Source of the DNA: Natrinema amylolyticum | GTDB lineage: Archaea > Halobacteriota > Halobacteria > Halobacteriales > Natrialbaceae | Direction: 5' to 3' | Assembly (NCBI RefSeq): GCF_020515625.1 | Contig: NZ_JAIWPJ010000005.1 | Coordinates: 62,001-126,000 of the forward strand | DNA: 64,000 nt | Shown: piece after piece, positions 17,374-27,132 of the stretch | Numbering within the stretch: the stretch's first letter is position 1 | Layout: each line of letters begins with the position of its first letter | Translations under genes and position numbers: made by a program | The notes under the pieces: model-generated | The model's input: only the letters and a program-made list of their open reading frames with translations | Told to the model about the DNA's origin: nothing | The model's database searches: none

Positions 17374-18552
17374 TCACTCGATGGGAGTCGGGCTCGAGTC
17401 ACTGGTCAGGAATAGGACGCCGATGCCGACGACGCCGATGCAGGCGTAGCAGAGAAACGTCGTCTCCCAGGAGAACGCACCGATCAGCCAGCCGCCCAGC
17501 GTCGGCGAGACGAGCGTGCCGCTGAACGCGATCGACGTGAACACGGCGAGGCTCGTTCCGCCGGATCCGGCCGCCGCGAGCTCTCGCGTGTAGACGTAGT
17601 AGACGCCCATCCCGAACTGAAGCGAGAAGCCGACGCCGAGCAGAATGATCGAAAAGAGGGCCGTCGATATGGTCCGCGAGACGACGAAGAACGCCGGCAG
17701 CGCGAAGGCGAGCGAGCAGACGACGATCAGCCGCCGACGGTAGCCGACGTAGTCCGAGAGCCAGCCCCCGACGGGTCGGGCGACCATCCCGACCGCGGGC
17801 AACAGCGCCGTGATCGCGCCCGCCTCGCCGAGCGACAGCGGCAATCGCTCCGTCGCGTAGGTCGGCATCCACGAGTTCATGAAGATATAGAGGAGGTACG
17901 AACAGAACCCGGAGAGCGAGACGAGCAGAACTGATCGGTTCCGTAGCGCGTGCCCGAACTCGCCGAGCGTGATCTGATCGCCGGACCGTATCGCCGCGGG
18001 CCTCGAGAGGCGAAAGACGAGATACCCGATCGCCGAGAGGATCGGATAGGCGACGAACACGGCCGCCCAACCGAACGCCGACGCGATGATCGGACCGCCG
18101 AACTGACTGATCGCGAAGCCGAGCGGTGCGCTCGCGATGAACACTGTCGTCACGAATCCCTGCCGGGGACCGCTGAAGACCTGCGCGACGACGTTGGTGC
18201 CGAGAACGAACAGCGCACCCCCGGCGACGCCCGCGACGGCTCGAGTCACGAGGAAGAGCGGATACGCGCCCGCGAACGAGCCCGCGATCGCGACCGGCGC
18301 GAAGACGACCGTGCCGAGGGTCATCAGCCGCCGGTTGTCGTAGTGATCCATGAGGTAGCCGAACGGGAGCTGGATGAGAACGGAGCCGAGGACGGCCGCG
18401 CTGATCGCCAACCCGGCACTGGCCTTGTCGATTCCGAAGGCCGCCTCGAGCAGCGGCACGATGCTCGCCGGGGCGATCATGTACGCGTTCGCGCCGACCG
18501 AGACGAGGAAACACGCCGCGAAGACGCCGCCTCGAGACCGGTGATCGCTCAT
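17374..18552 (-). CDS. MFS transporter
   Basis: 392 residues with about 12 hydrophobic segments. Motif A is visible after the second helix as GYLMDHYDNRRLM and again in the second half as GGWLSDYVGYRRR, the hallmark of the major facilitator superfamily. A cytoplasmic loop at about 190-210 separates the two six-helix halves. Substrate is unknown; carriers of this kind often move organic anions or nitrate/nitrite. It lies head-to-head with the acyl-CoA ligase gene 230 bp away, so it could serve the same catabolic locus. Confidence 0.85.
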   Translation of the reverse strand: MSDHRSRGGVFAACFLVSVGANAYMIAPASIVPLLEAAFGIDKASAGLAISAAVLGSVLIQLPFGYLMDHYDNRRLMTLGTVVFAPVAIAGSFAGAYPLFLVTRAVAGVAGGALFVLGTNVVAQVFSGPRQGFVTTVFIASAPLGFAISQFGGPIIASAFGWAAVFVAYPILSAIGYLVFRLSRPAAIRSGDQITLGEFGHALRNRSVLLVSLSGFCSYLLYIFMNSWMPTYATERLPLSLGEAGAITALLPAVGMVARPVGGWLSDYVGYRRRLIVVCSLAFALPAFFVVSRTISTALFSIILLGVGFSLQFGMGVYYVYTRELAAAGSGGTSLAVFTSIAFSGTLVSPTLGGWLIGAFSWETTFLCYACIGVVGIGVLFLTSDSSPTPIE

Positions 18553-18782
18553 TCCGTCCCCCGATCCGTCGACTGCCTGAAGTCGTATTCACACATGCCG
18601 TCCGGTTGGAGACGTTTCATACTCGTCTACTTATATGTATCTCGAATTATTTCCCCCTCGACCGGTCCAAATTTCACATTTCGGTTTATTTCCGGAATTA
18701 GCGCGTTAGAGAAACCAGCGGACACTGTGGGTTGGTGTGACCTACCATAAATTGTATTACTCGCCTAGTAATTCAGTAGATT

Positions 18783-20468
18783 ATGACAGCTACCGATGAA
18801 CTCGAGGCCTATCACTTCTACGAGCGCGAGTGGGACGATTACGACAGCCTCCGCGAGGCGTTCGAGTGGGAGGTGCCGGAGACGTTCAACATGGCGAGAT
18901 ACGTGTGCGACCAGTGGGCGGACGAGAAGGGGCGAGTCGCAATCTTCGCCGACGACGGCGAGGGCGGCCGGGAGACGTACACGTACTGGCGACTCCGGAA
19001 CGCCGCTAACGCGACGGCGAACGCGTTGCGTGAGCGCGGCGTCGAGCGCGGCGACCGGGTCGCGATCAATCTCCGGCAGCGACCGGAGACGGTCGTCGCC
19101 CACCTCGCCTGCTGGAAACTCGGCGCGGTCTCGGTCCCGTTGAGCACGCTGTTCGGAACGGAGGCCGTCTCCTACCGGCTGAACGACGCCGATGCGGTCG
19201 CCTGTTTCGTCGACGACTCGAACGTCGACACGCTCCGAGACGTCGCGGACGATTCCCCGTCGCTCGAGACCGTGATTACGGTCGGCGACGTCAACCCTGC
19301 GGGCGACGAACTCGCCTTCCGGAACCTGGTCGACTCGCACTCGCGGGAGTTCGAAACCGTGGAGACCGCCGCCGAGGACGACGCCATCATCATCTACACG
19401 TCCGGAACGACGGGCGATCCGAAGGGCGTCAGGCACGCACACCGAGTGCTCCTCGGGAACCTCCCGCTGGTCGTCACCGGGTTCTGTAACATGGAACTGC
19501 GGGAGAGCGACGTGTTCTGGACGCCGTCGGAGTGGGCCTGGGTGGCGACGCTGTTCGACGTGGTCTTCCCGGCCCTGTTCTACGGGAAGCCGGTGGTCGC
19601 CCACACCGCCGACGAGTCGTTCGATCCCGAGACCGCCATGGAGATCATCGAACGCCACGGCGTCTCGGTCTTTTTCGGCCCCGCGACGGCGCTCCGGATG
19701 CTGGAGCGACTGGACGACCCCGACCGGTGGGACGTCTCCAGCCTGCGGTGTCTCCCCAGCGGCGGCGAGTCGCTCGGGCGGTCGCTCGTCGAGTGGGCGC
19801 GAGACGTTTTCGACGGCGCCGCCGTCCACGAGGCGTACGGCCAGACCGAAGCGAACATGCTCGCCGGAGACTGTACGGCGCTGACCGAGTTCCGCGACGG
19901 CAAGATCGGCCGCGCCGCGCCGGGCCACGAGATCGCGATCGTCGATCCGGACACCGCAGAGGAGACGGTCGAAACGGGTGAAGTCGGCGAGATCGCCGTC
20001 CGATACGAGGGGAACCCGGTCTGCTTCAAAGAGTACTGGAACAAACCCAAGCAGACCGATCGGAAGGTCCGTAACGGCTGGCTGCTCACCGAGGATCTCG
20101 GACGGATGGACGAGGACGGCTACCTGGAGTTCGTCTCGCGGAAGGACAGCGTCATCATCAGTGCGGGCTATCGCATCGGCCCCGTCGAGATCGAGGAGGC
20201 GCTGGCGAACAGCGACGCGGTCGCGGACGCGGGCGTCATCGGCGTTCCCGACGACGAACGCGGGGAGGTACCGAAGGCCTTCGTCGTGCTCGCCGAGGGC
20301 TACGAGGAATCTCCCGAACTCAAGGAGCGTCTCCGCCAAGAGATCCGCGACCGACTCGCGAAGTACGAGTACCCACAGGACATCGAGTTCCTCGCGGAAC
20401 TCCCGAAGACGTCCTCCGGCAAGATCCGTCGGACCTCACTCGAGGAACGCGAGGGAGTTCTCGAATAA
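18783..20468 (+). CDS. AMP-forming acyl-CoA synthetase (medium-chain/aromatic acid type)
   Basis: 561 residues. P-loop-like AMP motif IIYTSGTTGDPKGV, A5 region AYGQTEANMLAGDC, hinge DLGRMDEDGYLEFVSRKDS and A10 Lys in PKTSSGKIRR are all present. The enzyme adenylates a carboxylic acid and makes its CoA thioester. The layout resembles the medium-chain and benzoate-CoA-type ligases rather than acetyl-CoA synthetase, and E-S-D-V-F-W-T-P-S-E-W-A-W is typical of that group. First gene of the locus that continues with the Liv importer; transcription likely starts at the AT-rich block at 18746-18775. Exact substrate unknown. Confidence 0.87.
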   Translation: MTATDELEAYHFYEREWDDYDSLREAFEWEVPETFNMARYVCDQWADEKGRVAIFADDGEGGRETYTYWRLRNAANATANALRERGVERGDRVAINLRQRPETVVAHLACWKLGAVSVPLSTLFGTEAVSYRLNDADAVACFVDDSNVDTLRDVADDSPSLETVITVGDVNPAGDELAFRNLVDSHSREFETVETAAEDDAIIIYTSGTTGDPKGVRHAHRVLLGNLPLVVTGFCNMELRESDVFWTPSEWAWVATLFDVVFPALFYGKPVVAHTADESFDPETAMEIIERHGVSVFFGPATALRMLERLDDPDRWDVSSLRCLPSGGESLGRSLVEWARDVFDGAAVHEAYGQTEANMLAGDCTALTEFRDGKIGRAAPGHEIAIVDPDTAEETVETGEVGEIAVRYEGNPVCFKEYWNKPKQTDRKVRNGWLLTEDLGRMDEDGYLEFVSRKDSVIISAGYRIGPVEIEEALANSDAVADAGVIGVPDDERGEVPKAFVVLAEGYEESPELKERLRQEIRDRLAKYEYPQDIEFLAELPKTSSGKIRRTSLEEREGVLE

Positions 20469-20621
20469 TTACTGACGGTCAAGCCGGCTGAACTCCTTGC
20501 GATCACCGGAATCAATTATCGTTTCGAAATCGCCGTAACTATTCCAAAGCGAACGAACGCGCGAAATAATATTTCAAGTAAGGGACAATATTTATTATGA
20601 GGAATAGTGACATGGCACACT

Positions 20622-21983
20622 ATGGCATCGTCGTTCGATCCTGATGGTGAAATCGTGAAACGTGGGGTTCCAAATATCAAAGAAAAGATTGGTCGGCGGC
20701 GGTTCATGAAGGGTGCCGGGACCGCAACCGCCGCGGCGTCGATGGGGCTCGCCGGCTGTAGCAATCCCGCGGACCAGGGCGAAGACAGTTCGGGCGGCGG
20801 CCCGATTCCCGACGAACCGCTTCGGATGGCCTGCATCGGGTTCACGTCCGGTCCGGCGTCCGTCTTCGGCACCCCGATGATGCAGTCCGCCAGAATGGTC
20901 GTCGATCAGATCAACGAGAACGGCGGCATTCTGGGCGAGCGAGAGATCGAGATGGAGGAGTTCGACGAGAACGTCGACGAGGTCGTCCAGCAGTACCGGC
21001 GACTGGCGACCCGAGAGGAGTTCGACGTGATCATGGGCTACATCTCCAGTGCGAACGTGCTGTCGATCGCTCCCATCGCGGAGGAACTCGAGCAGCCGAC
21101 GGTCGTCTGGGACACGGGGACGACGGACCTGTTCGACGACGCGGTGACGGATCCACAGTATATCTTCCGAACGTGTGCGAGCAGTTCGACCGACGCGGTC
21201 GGCGCGGCACGGCTCTTGCAGAACGCGCTTCCCGACGTCGAGACCGTCGCCGGCGTCAATCAGGACTACGCCTTCGGGCGGAACAACTGGGATCTGTTCC
21301 AGCGAGCGGTCGAGAGCCTCGGGATCGACGTCGAACTCGTCGACGCGCGGTTCACGCCGTTCCCGAACGACGACTACAGCTCGACGATCAGCGCGCTCAA
21401 CGACACGAATCCGGACTTCATCTACTCGAGTCACTGGGGCGGTGACGCGGTGAACTTTATCACTCAGGCGAACAATCAGGGACTCTTCGACGATACGCTC
21501 CCCTGTTTCACTGCCGGAAGTCACGTTATCGGGAACATTCCGGACGAAATTCCGGAGGGCATTCTCTTCGGTGCCCGCGGGCCGCACTACCCGTTCGGTG
21601 ACCAGCAGTGGAACTCGCTCCACGGAGAGTTCGTCCAGAGCTACCAGGACGAGTACGGCGAACCGCCGTACGCCCACGGGGCCTTCCACGCCTGGCAGGC
21701 CATCTGGGCGTACGTCTACGCGGTCGAACGAGCGTACAACGTGAGCGGCGAGTACCCCACGAAGGACCAGTGGGTGCAGTCGATGGAGGGGATCGGCTTC
21801 AACTCCCCGAGCGGGTTCGTCAACATGCCACAGGGGAGCCACAACGTCGTCGAGCCGTCCTTCTACGGGTTCTCGGAGCGACAGGAGGATCGGGTCGCCC
21901 TCCGAGATACCGTCTGGATCACTCCCGAGCACGTCAATCCGCCGGCGTCGATGAGCACCGGCGAGTGGATCGACAATCTATAG
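20622..21983 (+). CDS. Liv/Amide-type ABC transporter substrate-binding lipoprotein
   Basis: 453 residues from ATG 20622 (MASSFD). Twin-arginine signal (IGRRRFMKGAGTATAAA) and lipobox (LAGC) at about residues 24-46, then a type I periplasmic-binding fold (ACIGFTSGPASVFGTPM, QINENGGILGEREIEMEE, YISSANVLSIAPIAEEL). Family members bind branched-chain amino acids, amides, urea or aromatic acids. Strong TATA-like AATATTTATTATG lies about 35 nt upstream. The four following genes complete the importer, and the CoA ligase upstream suggests an organic acid rather than an amino acid as ligand. Confidence 0.9.
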   Translation: MASSFDPDGEIVKRGVPNIKEKIGRRRFMKGAGTATAAASMGLAGCSNPADQGEDSSGGGPIPDEPLRMACIGFTSGPASVFGTPMMQSARMVVDQINENGGILGEREIEMEEFDENVDEVVQQYRRLATREEFDVIMGYISSANVLSIAPIAEELEQPTVVWDTGTTDLFDDAVTDPQYIFRTCASSSTDAVGAARLLQNALPDVETVAGVNQDYAFGRNNWDLFQRAVESLGIDVELVDARFTPFPNDDYSSTISALNDTNPDFIYSSHWGGDAVNFITQANNQGLFDDTLPCFTAGSHVIGNIPDEIPEGILFGARGPHYPFGDQQWNSLHGEFVQSYQDEYGEPPYAHGAFHAWQAIWAYVYAVERAYNVSGEYPTKDQWVQSMEGIGFNSPSGFVNMPQGSHNVVEPSFYGFSERQEDRVALRDTVWITPEHVNPPASMSTGEWIDNL

Positions 21984-22005
21984 CGAGCTGACAGTAGCAC
22001 AATTT

Positions 22006-22929
22006 ATGGTTCAACAAATACTCAGCGAACAACTGGTAATCATCCTCAACGGGCTGTCGGGAGCGGCGACGCTGTTCCTGCTCGGGACCGGGCTGTCCCT
22101 GATATACGGGATGCTCAACTTCCTGAACCTCGCCCACGCGGCCTTCCTGCCACTCGGGGCGTATCTCGCCGCGAGCCTCATCCACGCGACGGTCGGAGCG
22201 GTCGGCGGGACCCTCGGGTTCGTCGGCCTGTTCGTGGTCTTCCTCGTCCTGCTCCTCGTCGTCGTCCCGGCGGTCGTCTCGATCGTCGGCCTGGCAATGG
22301 AACGGACCGCGTTCAAGCCGCTGTACGGGATCGAGGACGATTACCAGCTGTTAGCGACGTTCGGTATCATCCTGATGATGGAGGACGCGATGAAGTTCAT
22401 CTGGGGCGGCGAACCGGTGAGCGCGACGGCACCGTCGAACCTGCTCGGCACGTTCAGCCTCCCCGGGGGAACGTATCCCTGGTGGTCGGTGCTGACCATC
22501 CTCGTCACCGCACTGGTCGCCGGCACGCTCTACTACTTCTTCGAGGCGACCCGCCTCGGGAAGATCACGCTCGCGATGGCCGAGGACGAGGAAGCCGTCG
22601 GCTTCACCGGGATCGACACGCGGTCGATCCACCTCAAGGTGTTCGTCATCGGCATCGCGCTGGCGGCGCTCGGCGGCGCGCTCTACCTCCCGACCGCCTC
22701 GATGACGACCGGGCTGGCACTCGAGTTCGTCATCCTCGCGTTCGCGGTGTTGGTCATCGGCGGCCTCGGGAGCCTCAAGGGGGCCATCGCCGCCTCGCTG
22801 ATTATCGGCATGGTACAGGCCTACGGCTCGTACTACGTGCCGGTCCTCGAACTCGCCCTCGTCTTCCTCCTGATGGCCACGATAATGCTGATTAAACCAA
22901 CCGGACTGTTCGGAGAGATCGAAGCATGA
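22006..22929 (+). CDS. Branched-chain-type ABC permease LivH-like
   Basis: 307 residues, about eight membrane helices, starting ILNGLSGAATLFLLGTGLSL and containing the LivH-type EAA region (ATRLGKITLAMAEDEEAVGF, where G-x-x-x-x-A-M-A matches the family). The end (LIKPTGLFGE) is typical. Forms the heterodimeric membrane channel with the next gene. Overlaps it by 4 bp (ATGA). Confidence 0.92.
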   Translation: MVQQILSEQLVIILNGLSGAATLFLLGTGLSLIYGMLNFLNLAHAAFLPLGAYLAASLIHATVGAVGGTLGFVGLFVVFLVLLLVVVPAVVSIVGLAMERTAFKPLYGIEDDYQLLATFGIILMMEDAMKFIWGGEPVSATAPSNLLGTFSLPGGTYPWWSVLTILVTALVAGTLYYFFEATRLGKITLAMAEDEEAVGFTGIDTRSIHLKVFVIGIALAALGGALYLPTASMTTGLALEFVILAFAVLVIGGLGSLKGAIAASLIIGMVQAYGSYYVPVLELALVFLLMATIMLIKPTGLFGEIEA

Positions 22930-23966
22930 GTCAGGACACGAAAACCGGAATCACGGTCGGTATCAGACAGCGGTTCGGGAATCGCTCGAGCGCCGTCGGT
23001 GCCCTGTTGCTGGTCGGTGCGTTCGCCTTCCCGTACCTGCCCGGCACCGGGCAGTACGAGGTGTTCCTGCTGGGCCAGATACTCGCGTTCGCCATCGCGG
23101 CGCTCGCGTACAACGTGTTGCTTGGTTACACCGGTCTGCTGTCGTTCGGGCACGCCGCCTTCTTCGGCGGCTCGGCGTACGCGGTCGGACTCGCGATGCA
23201 GTACTACGGGATGACCGAACTGCTCCTGTTGATCCCCTTCGGCGTCCTCGTCGCGGGGACGATCGCGGTCGTCATCGGCTTCATCTCGGTTCGCCACACC
23301 GAGGTGTACTACGCGCTGTTGATGCTGGCGCTCGCGCACCTGATCTACGTGCTGACGGTGAAGCTGTACACCGTCACCGGCGGGACCGACGGCGTCGCGA
23401 TCACGACGCCGACCATCGCCGGCGTCAACTACCTCACGGCGTGGGGGTACGCGGGCTATCTGATGGGAATCCTCTACTACGTCATCCTGATCTCGTTCGT
23501 GGTGACGGTCGTGTTGCTGTGGACGTTCATGCACTCGCCGTTCGGCCTCACGCTCAAGACCATCCGGGACGATCCGGAGCGAGCGCGAGCCATCGGCATC
23601 CCGGTCCGGCGCTACCGGTGGTACGCGAGCATCATGTCCGGACTCTTCACCGGTCTCGGGGGCGCGATGTACGCGTTTCTCAACGGTCACGTCACGCCGG
23701 GCACGGTGCTGCACTGGTCGCGCTCCGGCGAACTGGCCTTCATGACCGTTCTCGGCGGGACGGGCTGGTTCTTCGGCCCGATCACCGGCGCGGGCGCGTT
23801 CATCCTCATCCGGAGTCAGGCCCAGCAGCTGACCGAGTACTGGCACTTCATGATGGGGCTCGTCCTGTTCCTCGTGATCGTGTTCGAGCCCGAGGGCATC
23901 TCGGGCATCGGCGCGCGGATCCGTCGCAGGGTTCGCGACTGGCGAGGCGGCGGAGGTGAGCAGTGA
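22926..23966 (+). CDS. Branched-chain-type ABC permease LivM-like
   Basis: 346 residues with about nine to ten hydrophobic helices. Conserved LivM segments are YNVLLGYTGLLSFGHAAFFG and PFGLTLKTIRDDPERARAIG (the EAA loop that docks the ATPases). It overlaps livH-like by 4 bp and shares its stop with the start of the ATPase gene (TGATG). C-terminus (RIRRRVRDWRGGG) is positively charged and cytosolic. Confidence 0.92.
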   Translation: MSQDTKTGITVGIRQRFGNRSSAVGALLLVGAFAFPYLPGTGQYEVFLLGQILAFAIAALAYNVLLGYTGLLSFGHAAFFGGSAYAVGLAMQYYGMTELLLLIPFGVLVAGTIAVVIGFISVRHTEVYYALLMLALAHLIYVLTVKLYTVTGGTDGVAITTPTIAGVNYLTAWGYAGYLMGILYYVILISFVVTVVLLWTFMHSPFGLTLKTIRDDPERARAIGIPVRRYRWYASIMSGLFTGLGGAMYAFLNGHVTPGTVLHWSRSGELAFMTVLGGTGWFFGPITGAGAFILIRSQAQQLTEYWHFMMGLVLFLVIVFEPEGISGIGARIRRRVRDWRGGGGEQ

Positions 23967-24712
23967 TGTCCGTCCTCGAGACCCAGGGGCTGACCAAGGA
24001 GTTCGGCGATCTCAGGGCCGTCGACGAGATGAACTTCGAAGTCGACAGCGGCGAGATCGTCGGTATCATCGGCCCGAACGGTGCCGGCAAGACGACCTTC
24101 GTCAACCTGCTGACCGGCGTGCTCGACGCGACGTCCGGCGAGATCGTCTTCGACGGGAAATCGCTGCAGGGATCGGCGGTCCACGACCGGGCTCGAGCGG
24201 GACTCGTCCGCTCCTTCCAGATCCCGCGGGTCTGCGACGACCTCACGCTCGTCGAGAACGTCCGCTCGGCGATCCTCTCCCGGGAGCGGAAGAATAGCTC
24301 CCTGTTCACCGTGCTCGACTGGGAGAACGACACCCGCGCCGAAGCGATCGACCTGCTCGAGGAGTTCGGCCTCGCGGAGAAACGAGAGACTGAGGCCGAA
24401 GCGATTCCCCACGGGGACAAGAAGATCCTCGACGTCTGCATGAGCGTCGCGATGCGGCCGAAGCTGCTCATCCTCGACGAGCCGACCAGCGGCGTCGCGA
24501 CGGAGAACAAGTACGCCATCATGGACCGACTGCAAAACTACTTCGAGACCTCCGATTCGGCGGTACTGTTCATCGAACACGACATGGAACTCGTCGCCGA
24601 CTACGCCGAGCGCGTCGTCGCGATGGACCAGGGGCGGAAGCTCATCGACGGCACGCCCGAGGAAGTGCTCGAGGACCAGACGGTCAAACAGCGCATCCGG
24701 GGTGAGGAGTGA
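23966..24712 (+). CDS. ABC transporter ATPase LivG-like
   Basis: 248 residues. Walker A GPNGAGKTT, Walker B LLILDEPTSG, H-loop near IEHDMELV. The signature loop is IPHGDKKILDVC, a degenerate form of the LivG/BraF type (normally SxGxxR), with Asp-Lys-Lys in place of Gln-Arg-Arg. The long insert after strand 3 (SRERKNSSLFTVLDWENDTR) is also LivG-like. ATG 23966 is preferred over GTG 23963 because it overlaps the upstream stop. Confidence 0.92.
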   Translation: MSVLETQGLTKEFGDLRAVDEMNFEVDSGEIVGIIGPNGAGKTTFVNLLTGVLDATSGEIVFDGKSLQGSAVHDRARAGLVRSFQIPRVCDDLTLVENVRSAILSRERKNSSLFTVLDWENDTRAEAIDLLEEFGLAEKRETEAEAIPHGDKKILDVCMSVAMRPKLLILDEPTSGVATENKYAIMDRLQNYFETSDSAVLFIEHDMELVADYAERVVAMDQGRKLIDGTPEEVLEDQTVKQRIRGEE

Positions 24713-25428
24713 TGTTGCTCGAACTCGACGGCGTCGACGCCTCGATCGAGAACATCACCGTGCTCCGGGACATCGACCTCGCGGTCGACGAGAGCGAAAC
24801 CGTCGGCATCATCGGTCGGAACGGGGCCGGCAAGACCTCGACGTTCCGCTCCGTCATGGGGCTCCAGACCGTCCAGAAGGGGTCCGTGTCGTTCCGCGGC
24901 AAGGACATCACGAACCTCCCGACCCACGACCGCAAGCGTCTCGGGATCGGCTTCGCACCCGAGGACCGCCGGCTCATCTCGAAGCTGACGTCTCGAGAGA
25001 ACATCGAGATGGCGCTGTGGGGCGGTGAGAACGACGCGATCGATTTCGACGACCGACTCTCGGTCGTCCTCGACATCTTCCCCGCGATGGAGAGCTTCCT
25101 CGACCAACCGGCCGGAAAGCTTTCCGGGGGCCAACAGCAGATGGTCACCGTCTCCCGCGCGCTCGTCGCCGAACCGGAACTGGTCCTGTTGGACGAACCC
25201 TTCGAGGGGCTCGCACCGAGCATCAAGCAGGACCTGATCGAGAGCATTCCGCGAATCCGCGAGGAGTTCGACGCCGCCGTCTTCGTCGCCGAATCCCAGA
25301 TCAATCAGGTCAAGGACTTCGTCGACCGGTTGTACGTCATCGAGCGCGGCGAGATCATCGCCGAGACGGACGACGCCGCGGCGGTCACCGAAGACGAGGA
25401 ACTGATGCAGATCATCGGCGGTGCCTGA
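24712..25428 (+). CDS. ABC transporter ATPase LivF-like
   Basis: 238 residues. Walker A GRNGAGKTS, signature LSGGQQQM, Walker B LVLLDEPFEGLAP, which is the LivF consensus. LivF normally ends in a shorter C-terminus than LivG, as here. ATG 24712 overlaps the livG-like stop by one base. It partners with LivG to power uptake through LivH/LivM. Last gene of the tight importer string. Confidence 0.92.
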   Translation: MLLELDGVDASIENITVLRDIDLAVDESETVGIIGRNGAGKTSTFRSVMGLQTVQKGSVSFRGKDITNLPTHDRKRLGIGFAPEDRRLISKLTSRENIEMALWGGENDAIDFDDRLSVVLDIFPAMESFLDQPAGKLSGGQQQMVTVSRALVAEPELVLLDEPFEGLAPSIKQDLIESIPRIREEFDAAVFVAESQINQVKDFVDRLYVIERGEIIAETDDAAAVTEDEELMQIIGGA

Positions 25429-25495
25429 CCGATACCGCGGCTGATCGCCGCGGCCGAGCGTCGCTTCTACGTCCGTCGTCATCCTCTCTCCGACC

Positions 25496-26179
25496 ATGAC
25501 CGAGGCCCCATCCCACGCCGACTGGATCGATCTCACCCAGCCGTTCGACGGCGACGTCCCGCACTCGGCGGCGCTTCCGGCCCCCGAGTTCGAGACGATC
25601 AGCGACGTCGATCGCGACGGAGTCAACGCCCAGTGGATCGGAACGCCGACCCACGTCGGCACGCACGTCGACGCGCCCCGCCACATGATCGCCGGCGGCG
25701 CGACGATCGATGAGCTCCCGCTCGAGCGCTTCGCCGGTCCCGCGACGGTCGTCGACGTTGCCCGCGAGGACTCCGAACCGATCGCCGCGGCCGAACTGGC
25801 GGCGGCCGCCGACGACGTTCGCCCCGGCGATATCCTGCTCGTCCGGACCGGCTGGGGCGACCGATACGACTGCGAGGAGTACGAGCGGTATCCGTGGCTC
25901 GCCGCCGACGCGGGCGACTGGCTGCTCGAGCAGGGAGTGAAACTGCTCGCCGTCGACACGCCGAGTCCGGACCGGCCCCGTGCGACGCGACCCGACGGCT
26001 GGGACGAGTATCCGATCCACCGGACGCTGTTCTCGGCGGACGTGCTCATCGCGGAACACCTCAACATTCCGGCCAAGCTGGCCGGCACTCGGCCGACCGT
26101 CTTCGGATTTCCGCTGTCCCTCCGCGGCGGCGACGGCGCGCCCGCCCGGTTCGTCGCGACCCCGACGGCCGCGCCGTGA
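25496..26179 (+). CDS. Cyclase-family metal-dependent hydrolase
   Basis: 227 residues. The family metal motif H53-V-G-T-H57-V-D59-A-P-R-H63 is complete. The family includes kynurenine formamidase and isatin hydrolase, which open amide or lactam bonds using Mn2+ or Zn2+. It follows livF by 67 bp and so is probably in the same transcript. In a catabolic locus it could hydrolyse an aryl-formamide, lactam or cyclic intermediate; that role is inference. Confidence 0.85.
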   Translation: MTEAPSHADWIDLTQPFDGDVPHSAALPAPEFETISDVDRDGVNAQWIGTPTHVGTHVDAPRHMIAGGATIDELPLERFAGPATVVDVAREDSEPIAAAELAAAADDVRPGDILLVRTGWGDRYDCEEYERYPWLAADAGDWLLEQGVKLLAVDTPSPDRPRATRPDGWDEYPIHRTLFSADVLIAEHLNIPAKLAGTRPTVFGFPLSLRGGDGAPARFVATPTAAP

Positions 26180-26298
26180 CTCGTCTCGAGCCGCGATCGT
26201 CGACACCTCGAGATGCAATCGCAGACACATCGACGACGAGACCTGTCTCTCCGACAGACCGGGAAAACGCTTTTACTGCTCCCTGATGAGTGGGTCGT

Positions 26299-27087
26299 AT
26301 GTCCGAAATCGGAAACGGTCACGTTCGGATCGAGCGCGACGGACCGCGCGCCGACGTGATCATCGATCGCCCGGAGAAACGCAACGCGATGAACGAGGCG
26401 ACCGTCGCGGATCTCACCGCCGCCATCGGCGAGGTCGACGCGGACGACGACGTCCGCGCCGCGACCCTGCTGGGCGAGGGCTCGGTGTTCTGTGCCGGCT
26501 TCCAACTCGAGATGATGCACGAGAAGGACGTCGACGACCACGACGAGTTCCACCGCGCGTTCCGCGAGCTGCTGGACGCGATCGACGAGACGACGACACC
26601 GGTCGTCGCGGGCATCAAGGGCGCCGGCATCGCCGGCGGGTTCGAGCTCACGCTCCCCGCGGACCTCCGCGTGCTGGGCGCGGAGACGAAGTACGGCATC
26701 ATCGAGGTGAACCTGGGCATCTTCCCGCATCAGGGCTCGACCCAGCGCCTACCCCGAATCGTCGGCATCGGGAAGGCCAAGGAACTCGTCCTGACGGGCG
26801 ACTACGTCGACCCCGAAGAGGCGGCGCAGTGTAACCTCGTCACCGAGGTCGTCGCCGAGGACGCCGTCGACGACCGCGCGAGGGAACTGGCAGACGAACT
26901 GACCGAGAAGGCACCGCTGGGCATCGCGAACGCGCTCGAGGCCTTCCAGACGACGTTCGACGTGCCCCTCGAGGACGGGCTCTCGACCGAGCACCGACTG
27001 GCGATGCAGGTGTATGGCACTCGCGACCGGAAGGAAGGGTTCGAGGCGCAGTTAGAGCGCCGAGAACCGGAGTTCGAGGGTCGGTAG
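26299..27087 (+). CDS. Enoyl-CoA hydratase/isomerase family protein
   Basis: 262 residues, crotonase fold. The N-terminal NRP-like motif is IDRPEKRNAMN. Oxyanion-hole segments are GEGSVFCAGFQLEM and GIKGAGIAGGFELTLPADLR. The position of the usual first catalytic Glu (in the LGIFPHQGSTQRLPR region) reads EVNLGIFPHQGS, so E is retained shortly before, while the GG-SQ variant resembles hydratases. Probable role is hydration of an enoyl-CoA made after the CoA ligase. ATG 26299 chosen (MSEIGNGHVRIE); a GTG at 26290 is also in frame. Confidence 0.85.
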   Translation: MSEIGNGHVRIERDGPRADVIIDRPEKRNAMNEATVADLTAAIGEVDADDDVRAATLLGEGSVFCAGFQLEMMHEKDVDDHDEFHRAFRELLDAIDETTTPVVAGIKGAGIAGGFELTLPADLRVLGAETKYGIIEVNLGIFPHQGSTQRLPRIVGIGKAKELVLTGDYVDPEEAAQCNLVTEVVAEDAVDDRARELADELTEKAPLGIANALEAFQTTFDVPLEDGLSTEHRLAMQVYGTRDRKEGFEAQLERREPEFEGR

Positions 27088-27132
27088 CACCATCGAGTCA
27101 ACGTTCGAAGACCGATACGCTCGCGGGACCGG

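Noticed and set aside
24601-26730. 709-residue minus-strand frame opposite the livF and cyclase genes
   Set aside because: Shadow of strongly supported plus-strand genes.
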